Shown here in pieces: positions 18,335 through 26,837 of a stretch of 64,000 bases of DNA. Made by a program: the position numbers and the translations under genes. Source of the DNA: Microcystis wesenbergii NRERC-220 (lineage in GTDB: Bacteria > Cyanobacteriota > Cyanobacteriia > Cyanobacteriales > Microcystaceae); NCBI RefSeq assembly GCF_032027425.1, contig NZ_JAVSJA010000001.1, positions 2,183,501-2,247,500 on the forward strand, in the 5' to 3' direction. Numbering within the stretch: position 1 is the stretch's first letter; the number at the start of each line of letters is the position of its first letter. A model generated the notes under the pieces. That model was not told the DNA's origin and searched no databases. It was given only the letters and a program-made list of their open reading frames with translations.

Positions 18335-18769
18335 TCAACCAACTAACCAATTTTCTGGCTGACCAATCATTTTGACTAATCCACTTAAAACTTGACTATA
18401 TGTACTGGATAATTCTCTTCCCTTTTCTGCTGGCCAATAATTACATTTCATCGCCAAATTTAACCCTACCTGTGTCTCAGCCGCTTCGGCTTCACAGTCA
18501 TTTAATTTGGCGACAAAGGAGGCTTTATACCGTCTTTTTCTCCATGCCTCCGCTAAATTAGCACAAACCGAGCGAGAAGAGCGACGTATTTGGTCTGTAA
18601 GAGAGTATCTTTCTACATCAGGAAACTTTTTTGATAACTCAAAAATAGTCATAGCCGCCTGAAATACTTTTTGGTAGATAATCAAATCTTCATGGGTTTG
18701 GATTGTTCTGCGTTCTTCCTCCTTGTCCACTTTCCCTCCTTGTCTACCTTGTCTCACCCCATTATACAT
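18335..18769 (-). CDS. Four-helix-bundle protein (23S rRNA intervening-sequence protein family)
   Basis: 144 aa. From residue 22 onward (QTHEDLIIYQKVFQ... FELSKKFPDVERYSLTDQIRRSSRSVCANLAEAWRKRRYKASFVAKLNDCEAEAAETQVGL) it matches the S23/IVP four-helix family, including the hallmark LTDQIRRSSRSVCANLAEAW. The first 20 residues fall in the inverted repeat arm and are probably not part of the ancestral protein; a GTG at codon 14 could be the real start. The biochemical role of this family is unknown; it is often found in mobile settings. Confidence 0.8.
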   Translation of the reverse strand: MYNGVRQGRQGGKVDKEEERRTIQTHEDLIIYQKVFQAAMTIFELSKKFPDVERYSLTDQIRRSSRSVCANLAEAWRKRRYKASFVAKLNDCEAEAAETQVGLNLAMKCNYWPAEKGRELSSTYSQVLSGLVKMIGQPENWLVG

Positions 18770-18806
18770 CTAATTGTAAAAAACCTACACTTGTAAGCTC
18801 CCACCC
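18716..18806 (-). repeat. Right arm of the ~85-bp inverted repeat
   Basis: Imperfect reverse complement of 15851-15935: shared TTGTAAAAAACCTACACTTG and CTTGTCCACTTTCCC text. It is followed by a C-run/G-run hairpin (CCCACCCCCCC ... GGGGGGGGTGGG, about 18801-18840), a type of structure also present at 41377-41431. Confidence 0.7.
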
Positions 18807-19000
18807 CCCCTTGCCTGACAGGTGTCGGGGGGGGGTGGGGGTGAGGGTAATTAACCATCTCTGCCATTACTTTAGAAAAATGGTATTAGACGATGAGGGT
18901 TCAGTTGTCATTATTCTCAGTTGTAAACATCGAAAAAATGCTTACAGCGGACTATAATATAAGTCCATCTCCTCTAGATTGATCCCTAAAGAGTGAAAAA

Positions 19001-20779
19001 ATGGTAAATAACCAAATTGATTTACGGTGGTGGCTACTGAGTAACTCGGCCAGTATTCAATCTTTGTCAATTATTTACAGAATATCGGTAATAGTCACTT
19101 TTATTATCTTCATTTTTTTAGCTTTTTCTCCTCTCATATTCCTGAGAACTCCCACGAGTAAGCTCCAGAAATTTTTATTGTCAAATATAATATTTATTAC
19201 ATCTTTAGTGACTTTTATTTTAGCAGCACGCTGGCCAGGTTTCTTGCCACCAATGCTAATCAACCCAGATGAGGCATTATTTATCGCAGGTGCAATCAAA
19301 CTGTTGAAAGACCCAGTTTTCTGGCGTGCAGTAGATGCAGGTTCATCTGGACCGCTCAATGTCTATCCTCTGACTCTGCCAGCTTTTTTCGGGTTCAGAA
19401 TTGAATATGCTAGTAGTCGTGTGATCGGCTTAATCATGATCATTGCTGCTATTGTTTGTCTTTATTATGCTTTATCCACTCTCTACGATAAGAGCCTTTC
19501 TCGTCTAGCAATAGTTCCCGTTGTCACCACTGTCGCCTTAATGACATTTTTTGACTATGTGCATTATACAAGTGAACATTTTTCAATTGCAATATTAAGT
19601 GTGGCTTTGTTAATCGTTTGTAAATATTATACTGGTAATTCATCTAATCCTAATCCCCTGATATTTGCCTTGGGTTTTATCCTAGGACTTACTCCCTTTG
19701 CCAAAATGCAGTCAGTTCCTATAGCTTTCTCAATTGCTTGTATATTTTTGCACATACTCTGGCTAAAAAGCATCGCAAGAGGTCAATTTATCAGGAGTCT
19801 TGCTGCTTTCTTTCTTGGGGGAATGTTGTTCTCGGCTATGGTCGTACTATATCTAACAATTTTCTCAATATATGATGCTTTTTGGAAATCTTATATACAA
19901 CAGAATTTATTGATTTATGCTACCCATGGTTTGGGAGGAAATCTAACGCAAGTAAGCTTTTTAGCAAAAATTAACATATTTATTAATATGTTAATAAATG
20001 TGAAAGATACACAGATATTATTTTTATTGACAGCAATTGCCTTGATAGTAGGAATACCATTTTTAATAATAAAGCGTTTTTCTTTAAGCCCACATCAAGA
20101 TAATTCTAACACATTTTGTTTTGTCTATTACAGTTTATTTATTTTGGCTGCGTCGAGTTATTCAATTATTAAACCAGGGAACGGGTTTCCTCATTATTTA
20201 CTGTTTCTAATTATACCTAGTGGATTTCTCCTCGGCGTTTTTATAGGTGAACTAGCAAAAGTTTTACAAGGGGCAAAATTAAATCGTTCAAACTTAAAGT
20301 TGTCTCTTTTGACAGGTGTAGTTTTCATTACAGTTGCTAGTAGTTTTTTACAATTTACTATAACAATAATATCAGATAATTTTCACCTCGATAATCGCAG
20401 AAGATTTGCTAAAAATTATCTCAGTCCGATTGCTAAAACTATACTAAAGTATGCTTCTCCTGGTGAATCTATGGCTGTTTGGGGGTTGGAACCAGAGTTA
20501 TATGTTGACACGGGCGTGGTACAAGCGACAAGAGATAGTGTTCCTCTTTGGCAAATCCTACCAGGTTCACTGCAAGAATATTTTCTGAAAAGATATGCAG
20601 ACGATCTGATTAATTCTAATGCTAGGTTATTTGTTGATGCTGTAGCTCCACGAATGACTGGAATTAAAGATAGAAAAACTCATGGACACGAAGTTTTTCC
20701 TGAAATTGCTAGGGTTATCAAGGAAAATTATCGGCTAGTTGATGAAGTTCAAGGAGTTCGTATTTATCTTAAAAAATAA
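19001..20779 (+). CDS. GT-C-like membrane glycosyltransferase, paralogue 3
   Basis: 592 aa, full length, the most regular of the three paralogues: LAARWPGFLPPMLINPDEALF holds the acidic GT-C motif, and the soluble C-terminal tail ends VDEVQGVRIYLKK. DNA identity with 13655-15430 is very high in the first ~290 codons and the last ~50, with a divergent middle (about 19925-20110) and scattered differences at 20260-20680. This is a mosaic pattern expected from gene conversion or recombination between tandem copies. The following YciI-like gene belongs to the duplicated unit. No promoter could be assigned; the upstream 60 bases differ from those of paralogue 2. Confidence 0.75.
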   Translation: MVNNQIDLRWWLLSNSASIQSLSIIYRISVIVTFIIFIFLAFSPLIFLRTPTSKLQKFLLSNIIFITSLVTFILAARWPGFLPPMLINPDEALFIAGAIKLLKDPVFWRAVDAGSSGPLNVYPLTLPAFFGFRIEYASSRVIGLIMIIAAIVCLYYALSTLYDKSLSRLAIVPVVTTVALMTFFDYVHYTSEHFSIAILSVALLIVCKYYTGNSSNPNPLIFALGFILGLTPFAKMQSVPIAFSIACIFLHILWLKSIARGQFIRSLAAFFLGGMLFSAMVVLYLTIFSIYDAFWKSYIQQNLLIYATHGLGGNLTQVSFLAKINIFINMLINVKDTQILFLLTAIALIVGIPFLIIKRFSLSPHQDNSNTFCFVYYSLFILAASSYSIIKPGNGFPHYLLFLIIPSGFLLGVFIGELAKVLQGAKLNRSNLKLSLLTGVVFITVASSFLQFTITIISDNFHLDNRRRFAKNYLSPIAKTILKYASPGESMAVWGLEPELYVDTGVVQATRDSVPLWQILPGSLQEYFLKRYADDLINSNARLFVDAVAPRMTGIKDRKTHGHEVFPEIARVIKENYRLVDEVQGVRIYLKK

Positions 20780-20963
20780 TTATATGCTGCCTTTTTCCTG
20801 ATTTGAGAACTGCGTAAAAGCTCCGAATAAGTTTGTGCATCACGACCCCAACTATCTGCATCTTACAGTATTTTTATACTACCCACCACTTTTCCATAGC
20901 GATTTAGTCTGATTGACGATTCGATCGTAAAATAGCAACAGATCAAGAGAGTACAGGTCAAAT

Positions 20964-21233
20964 ATGCCGAAATTTGTTGTCTGGGGTAGTTATTGTGAAA
21001 ATGTGCTGGAAAAACGCGCACCCTATCGTCAAGCGCATCTAGAGGGATTAAATCAACAGAAAGAACGGGGAATTCTCGTTACTATCGGACCAACGGCAGA
21101 TTTAAGCCAAGTTTTCGCAATTTATCAGGCAGCCAGCGAGTCAGAAGTGCGAGAATTAATCGAAGCGGATACCTACTGGCAAAATGGCATCTGGACAGAG
21201 TACCAAGTCAAGGAATGGATTCAAGCCATTTAA
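20964..21233 (+). CDS. YciI-like protein
   Basis: 89 aa, intact. The family pattern is visible: N-terminal beta strand (MPKFVVWGSYCENV), RAPYRQAHLEGL with the conserved His-Leu, then GPTADLSQVFAIYQAASESEVREL and a C-terminal YWQNGIWTEYQVKEW. YciI-like proteins are small dimeric ferredoxin-like-fold enzymes with few assigned reactions. The 180-base stretch between the GT-C stop and this gene is almost the same as in the first duplicate unit, so the two genes were duplicated together. Confidence 0.75.
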   Translation: MPKFVVWGSYCENVLEKRAPYRQAHLEGLNQQKERGILVTIGPTADLSQVFAIYQAASESEVRELIEADTYWQNGIWTEYQVKEWIQAI

Positions 21234-21406
21234 GGGGACTATCAGCTATATTTTTCTATAAGGGTGTTGTCATAAAATTTTCCAACTACGCAACTAATCA
21301 AACTCATCTCCGGTCAAGTCTGAGGATATTGTCAAGGATAAACCGGAGTTATCCCTTATCGATTCAAGCTGACAGCTGATAGCTTGCCTACTTTTTGCTT
21401 ATCGCC

Positions 21407-24400
21407 ATGGTTTACATCAAAAAGGTCGAACTCTCACACTTCAAATCCTTCGGGGGAACGACTCCTATACCCTTTTTGCCGGGGTTTACGGTGGTTTCCG
21501 GTCCAAATGGTTCGGGAAAGTCGAATATCCTTGACGCATTGCTATTTTGCTTGGGATTAGCTACTTCCAAGGGAATGCGGGCCGAAAGATTACCGGATTT
21601 AGTCAATCATAGCTATAACAGTCAACGTCATAGCACCGAAGCGAGCGTTTCGGTGACTTTTGATGTTAGCGATATTCCCGACGCAACCGATAGGGATTGG
21701 ACGGTTTCCCGACGCTTAAAAGTGGCTAAGGGTGGCAGCTATACTTCTACCTACTATATCAATGGGGAAACCTGTACGGTTAGCGAACTTCACGACCAAT
21801 TAAACCGTTTACGCATCTATCCCGAAGGGTATAACGTGGTGTTACAGGGGGACGTAACCCGAATTATCAGCATGAATGCCAAGGAAAGACGGGAAATTAT
21901 CGACGAATTGGCAGGAGTAGCCGAATTTGACCGCAAAATTGAGAAAACTAAGGAGAATATCGATTCGGTTAAAGAAAGGGAAGAACGCTGCCAAATTATT
22001 GCCACAGAATTGCAAAAATCTCTGGAGAAATTAGCACTCGATCGCATTAAAGCCGAAAAATACCAAAAACTCAAGGCCCAAGTCCAAGAAAAACAACAAT
22101 GGGAAATTGTCCTGCATTGGCAAAATCTCCAGCAGCGCTGCCAGCAAGTACAAGGACAAATTCAAGCTGGGGAAAGGGAAAAACAGGTTTTAACCGAGAA
22201 TATCGCCAATTTATCCGAACAAATCGCCCAAAATAGTCAAGAATTAGAGAAACTCAATCAACAGGTTAAAGCTTTTGGGGAAGATGAACACCTGTCCCTA
22301 ACTTCCCGATTAGCGAGTCAACAGGCCAAACGACAACAACAGCAACAACGACAAAAAGAGTTAGAAAACCTCGAAAAAGAATCTCAGGCACAGAAAACCA
22401 GACTTTTAGAGGAAATTAATCGCTATAATCGCGAATTAAACCAGATTACTGCCCAAAAAAGCCGTTTAGAAACTGAAATTTTACCCAATCTCCTACGGAC
22501 AACCCAAACCGCAAGGGAAACCCTAGAAAACCATCGTCTGCAAGCAAGTAGTCTCGCGGAAGCGTCAGAAGCTTGGGTAAAAGAACAAAGTGACCTTTCC
22601 CGCAATATTACCCGTCTTCAGGAACAATTAAACCCCTACCGTAGCCAACGGGCCCAATTGACCGAAAGATGCGATCGATTGCAAACTAATATAGTAGAAG
22701 CTGGTCAACGTCTGCAAGAATTAGAGCAAGTTATTAGCACAAAAACCGAAGAAAGTCAAGAAATATTACAAAAAATTAATCAATCGGACCCCGATATCCA
22801 AAATTTAGCCCAAAAACTCACCATTGCCGAACAAAATCGCGTTATCAGTCAGGACACCCAAAAACGTCTGCTCAAGGAACAACGGGACAAACAGAGGGAA
22901 TTAGATAAACTGGAAGCGACCAAGCAAGCACAACAGGAGGCCCAGGGAACCTATGCCACTCAAATATTATTACAGTCAGATTTGCCCGGAATCTGCGGAT
23001 TAGTGGCACAATTGGGGGAAGTAGAGGAACGTTATCAAATTGCTCTGGAAATCGCCGCCGGAGGTCGTTTAGGTCATGTAGTCGTCCAAGATGATAGCGT
23101 CGCGGCTGCCGGAATTGCCTTACTAAAACAGCGTCGCATCGGTAGGGCCACTTTTTTACCCCTGAATAAAATTCGTCCTCCCCGTCCCCAGGATATTTCC
23201 TCTCTGCGTCATGCGCGGGGTTATCTGGATTTAGCGGTGAATTTAGTTAAGTTTCAACCCCAGTATCGGGAGGTTTTTAACTATATTTTTGGCAGTACGG
23301 TGGTTTTCGAGGATATAGATTCTGCCCGTTATTATATCAATCAATATCGCATCGTTACTTTGGATGGCGAGTTATTAGAGATGACTGGCGCTATGACCGG
23401 AGGCAGCCAACCGACGCGATCGGGGCTGCGTTTTGGTAAAATTTCTCCGAAGGAGTCTAGTGAAGCGGAATCTCTACGGGAAAGATTAGCAGAAATCGAT
23501 CGCATTCTTACCCGCAACGAGGAAAAAATCACCCAAGTTAATCATCTTATCAGTCAGTTAACCCAACAGTTAACCGAAACCCGTCAAAGTCATCGGGAAA
23601 ATCAATTATCTCTACAACAATTAAGCAAGGATTTACAACGTTTAACCACAGAAAAAGAGGATTTAACCCGTCAATTATCGGGACAGCAAGAGGAAATTAG
23701 TATTTCTAGTCAACGGTTAGAGGTATTAACTAGAGAAATTCCTGAGTTAGAGTTATCTTTACAGCAAGAACAGGAGAAATTAACTGCTTTAGAGGCCAAT
23801 CATACCCATAGCGAATGGCAACAGGTACAGGGAATAATTCGCAGTCAAGAATTAGAGTTACAAACCCAAGAAAATCACCTCGCTACAGTCCGCGAACAGT
23901 TAAAAGATTTACAAAATCAACAAATCAGACTAGAGGAAAAAAGTCAAGAGTCTGCGGATAGAATTATTGAGATTGAGAAAATAATTACCGATGCAGTTAA
24001 TCAGAGAAATATCGGTAATCTGGAGATAGAAAAACTTGATCACCATATTTTAGAAATCAATCAAGCTTTACAGCAATTATCCCGACAACTAGGGGAAACC
24101 AAGCAAAAAAGAGACCAATTAGAGACAGTTTTGCGACAACAACAAAACCAACAACAACAGGCTATCTGGCAATCGGAAAAGTTAGTCAACAATCAAGAGG
24201 AAAGACAAGCATTACTAACCACTTTACAGACAGAAATTAGTCAACTAGAAAGCGACTTACCCAATCCCTTGCCCGAAATTCCCGAAAGCGAACGAGATTT
24301 CGAGAAAATTCAAAGCGATATTCGGCAGTTACAAAAGAAATTAGCAGCTTTAGAACCTGTGAATATGTTAGCTTTAGAAGAACACCAAAAAACTAAAGAG

Positions 24401-24937
24401 AGATTAGATGAACTATCAGAAAAACTGCAAACTCTAGAAGGAGAAAGAACCGAACTACTTTTACGGATAGAAAACTTTACCACCCTCAGATTTAATGCTT
24501 TTCAGGAAGCATTTACTGCCGTTAACGAAAACTTTAAGAATATATTTGCCACCCTGTCCGATGGCGATGGTTACTTACAACTAGAAGACGAAAATGACCC
24601 CTTTAATGGTGGCTTAAATCTGGTGGCACATCCGAAAGGAAAACCCGTACAGCGATTAAGTTCCATGTCTGGAGGTGAAAAATCTTTAACCGCTTTAAGC
24701 TTTATTTTTTCCCTACAAAGATATCGTCCTTCTCCCTTTTATGCCTTTGATGAAGTGGATATGTTTTTAGATGGGGCCAATGTAGAGAAATTGGCCAAAA
24801 TGATTCAAAAACAAGCACAACAAGCGCAGTTTATTGTCGTTAGTTTGCGTCGGCCCATGATTGAAGCATCGGAAAGAACCATCGGTGTCACCCAAGCGCG
24901 GGGAACCCATACACAGGTACTAGGAATTAAAGTTTAA
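21407..24937 (+). CDS. smc: Chromosome segregation protein SMC
   Basis: 1176 aa from ATG 21407 (MVYIKKVELSHFKSFGG); a TTG at 21395 would add four residues but the ATG fits the cyanobacterial family. Walker A GPNGSGKSN lies near residue 34. Long coiled coils rich in Gln/Glu/Leu flank the hinge (GICGLVAQLGEV... GRATFLPLNKI, residues ~520-640). The C-terminal head has the signature LSSMSGGEKSLTALS and Walker B PFYAFDEVDMFLDG. SMC forms the condensin-like complex that organises and separates the chromosome. It is a single-gene unit here, without scpA or scpB beside it. Confidence 0.97.
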   Translation: MVYIKKVELSHFKSFGGTTPIPFLPGFTVVSGPNGSGKSNILDALLFCLGLATSKGMRAERLPDLVNHSYNSQRHSTEASVSVTFDVSDIPDATDRDWTVSRRLKVAKGGSYTSTYYINGETCTVSELHDQLNRLRIYPEGYNVVLQGDVTRIISMNAKERREIIDELAGVAEFDRKIEKTKENIDSVKEREERCQIIATELQKSLEKLALDRIKAEKYQKLKAQVQEKQQWEIVLHWQNLQQRCQQVQGQIQAGEREKQVLTENIANLSEQIAQNSQELEKLNQQVKAFGEDEHLSLTSRLASQQAKRQQQQQRQKELENLEKESQAQKTRLLEEINRYNRELNQITAQKSRLETEILPNLLRTTQTARETLENHRLQASSLAEASEAWVKEQSDLSRNITRLQEQLNPYRSQRAQLTERCDRLQTNIVEAGQRLQELEQVISTKTEESQEILQKINQSDPDIQNLAQKLTIAEQNRVISQDTQKRLLKEQRDKQRELDKLEATKQAQQEAQGTYATQILLQSDLPGICGLVAQLGEVEERYQIALEIAAGGRLGHVVVQDDSVAAAGIALLKQRRIGRATFLPLNKIRPPRPQDISSLRHARGYLDLAVNLVKFQPQYREVFNYIFGSTVVFEDIDSARYYINQYRIVTLDGELLEMTGAMTGGSQPTRSGLRFGKISPKESSEAESLRERLAEIDRILTRNEEKITQVNHLISQLTQQLTETRQSHRENQLSLQQLSKDLQRLTTEKEDLTRQLSGQQEEISISSQRLEVLTREIPELELSLQQEQEKLTALEANHTHSEWQQVQGIIRSQELELQTQENHLATVREQLKDLQNQQIRLEEKSQESADRIIEIEKIITDAVNQRNIGNLEIEKLDHHILEINQALQQLSRQLGETKQKRDQLETVLRQQQNQQQQAIWQSEKLVNNQEERQALLTTLQTEISQLESDLPNPLPEIPESERDFEKIQSDIRQLQKKLAALEPVNMLALEEHQKTKERLDELSEKLQTLEGERTELLLRIENFTTLRFNAFQEAFTAVNENFKNIFATLSDGDGYLQLEDENDPFNGGLNLVAHPKGKPVQRLSSMSGGEKSLTALSFIFSLQRYRPSPFYAFDEVDMFLDGANVEKLAKMIQKQAQQAQFIVVSLRRPMIEASERTIGVTQARGTHTQVLGIKV

Positions 24938-24948
24938 CCTTAGACGCA

Positions 24949-25045
24949 AGTGGGAAGTGGGAAGTGGGGTGTAGGGTGTGGGGTGTGGGGTGTGGGGTGT
25001 GGGGTGTAGGGTGTGGGGTGTGGGGTGTGGGGAAGTGGGGAAGTG
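24949..25045. repeat. G-rich tandem repeat (GTGGGGT units)
   Basis: About a dozen imperfect 7-bp units (GTGGGGT / GTAGGGT), ending in GGAAGTGGGG-type text. It lies between smc and the radical SAM gene and has no coding capacity. Short tandemly repeated sequences of this kind are common in cyanobacteria. Confidence 0.85.
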
Positions 25046-25090
25046 GGAAGCTTTTCAGTAAACAGTAAACAGTGAACTGAAAACTCACAT

Positions 25091-25141
25091 CTGATAACTG
25101 ATAACTGATAACTGATAACTGATAACTGATAACTGATAACT
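25091..25141. repeat. (CTGATAA)n tandem repeat
   Basis: Seven uninterrupted 7-bp CTGATAA units. The same unit recurs at 47902-47949 and, reversed, at 44173-44224, always between genes. Confidence 0.92.
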
Positions 25142-25214
25142 GCCAGACAAGCCCAGCAAAGTTAAGTTATATTAAGATTACTCAGAATGCGTCCTCGTCC
25201 CATTCAGAAATCTC

Positions 25215-26795
25215 ATGACTCAACCGCAAGCGCAACGCATCCTCTACGTTAGACTCCCCTGTAACCCCATTTTCCCCATCGGTGTGGTTTATCTTTCCGA
25301 CCACGTTCATAAACTATTCCCCGACATCGAACAAAGGATTTTTGACCTTGGTACCGTCCCCCCCTTAGACTTTAACCAGTCCCTCGATCGCTGTGTTGAC
25401 GAATTTCGGCCCACCCTGCTAGTATTCTCCTGGCGGGATATTCAAATATATGCTCCCGTCGGTGGTCGCGGTGGCAATCCCCTGCAAAACGCCTTTGAAT
25501 TTTACTACGCTAAAAACCCCCTAATCAAGCTGCGAGGTGCTTTAGGAGGTTTAAAGGTGACAACCGCCTACTACGGCGAATTATGGCGCAATCAGGCACT
25601 AATTCGCCGCGGGTTGCAGCGGGCCAGAAAATACCATCCCGAAGCGCGAGTTATCGTCGGGGGTGGTGCCGTCAGTGTTTTCTACGAACAACTAAAAACC
25701 AAACTGCCCATAGGAACAATTGTATCAGTGGGAGAAGGGGAAACCCTGCTAGAAAAATTCCTCTCCGGCCGGGACTTTAGGGATGAACGTTGTTATGTCG
25801 TCGGAGAAACCACACCCCGGCCGCGTTTAATCCACGAATCCCCCACCCCTTTAGAAAAATCCGCTTGTAACTACGACTACATCGCCAGTATTTGGCCAGA
25901 ATTTTCCTACTATTTCCAAGAAAACGACTTTTATATCGGGGTACAAACCAAGCGCGGCTGTCCCCATAACTGCTGCTACTGCATCTATACCGTTGTCGAA
26001 GGGAAACAAGTACGCATTAATCCCGCCGATGAAGTAGTTAAGGAAATACGCCAATTATACGACCGCGGCATTCGCAATTTCTGGTTTACCGATGCCCAAT
26101 TTATCCCCGCCAGAAAATTTATCGACGATGTAGAAGAACTATTAAAAAAAATCCTCGCCGCTGGGATGAAAGATATACATTGGGCTGCCTATATTCGCGC
26201 CGATAATCTTACCCCGAAACTGTGCGATTTAATGGTAAAAACAGGCATGAACTACTTTGAAATTGGCATCACCAGTGGTTCTCAGGAATTAGTCCGCAAA
26301 ATGCGGATGGGCTATAATTTGCGGACAGTTCTACAAAATTGTCGAGACTTAAAAGCGGCGGGTTTTAATGATCTGGTTTCGGTAAATTATTCCTTTAATG
26401 TTATTGATGAAACCCTAGAAACTATTCGTCAAACTATCGCCTATCATCGGGAATTAGAAAATATTTTTGGAGTCGATAAAGTGGAACCAGCCATCTTTTT
26501 TATCGGACTACAACCCCACACCCATCTAGAAGAATACGCCCTCAAAAAAGAAATTCTTAAACCCGACTACGATCCCATGAGTTTAATGCCCTGGACAGCC
26601 AAAAAACTGCTCTGGAATCCCGAACCTTTGGGGTCATTCTTTGGCGAAGTTTGTCTGCAAGCATGGCGACAAAATCCCGATGATTTTGGACGGGAAGTGC
26701 TGAAAATTTTGGAAGCAAGACTAGGGAAAGCCGATTTAGAATCCGCTTTAACCGCACCGATAGAAACTAAGGAAAAAGTCTTAACTCCTGCTTAA
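25215..26795 (+). CDS. B12-binding-domain radical SAM protein
   Basis: 526 aa. The N-terminal part (LYVRLPCNPIFPIGVVYLSDHV) fits a cobalamin-binding fold, with GGGAVSVFYEQL and VGEGE further on. The radical SAM cluster motif is Cys-x3-Cys-x2-Cys in KRGCPHNCCYC near residue 255, followed by FWFTDAQFIP and an EIGITSGSQ strand typical of the barrel. It binds a 4Fe-4S cluster and SAM; the substrate cannot be read. A conserved cyanobacterial family of this size has been linked by annotation to high-light acclimation of photosystem II; that name is from memory and tentative. Confidence 0.8.
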   Translation: MTQPQAQRILYVRLPCNPIFPIGVVYLSDHVHKLFPDIEQRIFDLGTVPPLDFNQSLDRCVDEFRPTLLVFSWRDIQIYAPVGGRGGNPLQNAFEFYYAKNPLIKLRGALGGLKVTTAYYGELWRNQALIRRGLQRARKYHPEARVIVGGGAVSVFYEQLKTKLPIGTIVSVGEGETLLEKFLSGRDFRDERCYVVGETTPRPRLIHESPTPLEKSACNYDYIASIWPEFSYYFQENDFYIGVQTKRGCPHNCCYCIYTVVEGKQVRINPADEVVKEIRQLYDRGIRNFWFTDAQFIPARKFIDDVEELLKKILAAGMKDIHWAAYIRADNLTPKLCDLMVKTGMNYFEIGITSGSQELVRKMRMGYNLRTVLQNCRDLKAAGFNDLVSVNYSFNVIDETLETIRQTIAYHRELENIFGVDKVEPAIFFIGLQPHTHLEEYALKKEILKPDYDPMSLMPWTAKKLLWNPEPLGSFFGEVCLQAWRQNPDDFGREVLKILEARLGKADLESALTAPIETKEKVLTPA

Positions 26796-26837
26796 AAATT
26801 AATTTTAGTCAATCCCAAGGCGGCAATTAGAGTTACC

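Noticed and set aside
25091-25141. Tandem CTGATAA units as a possible CRISPR array
   Set aside because: There are no spacers: the units follow one another without gaps. It is a short tandem repeat.
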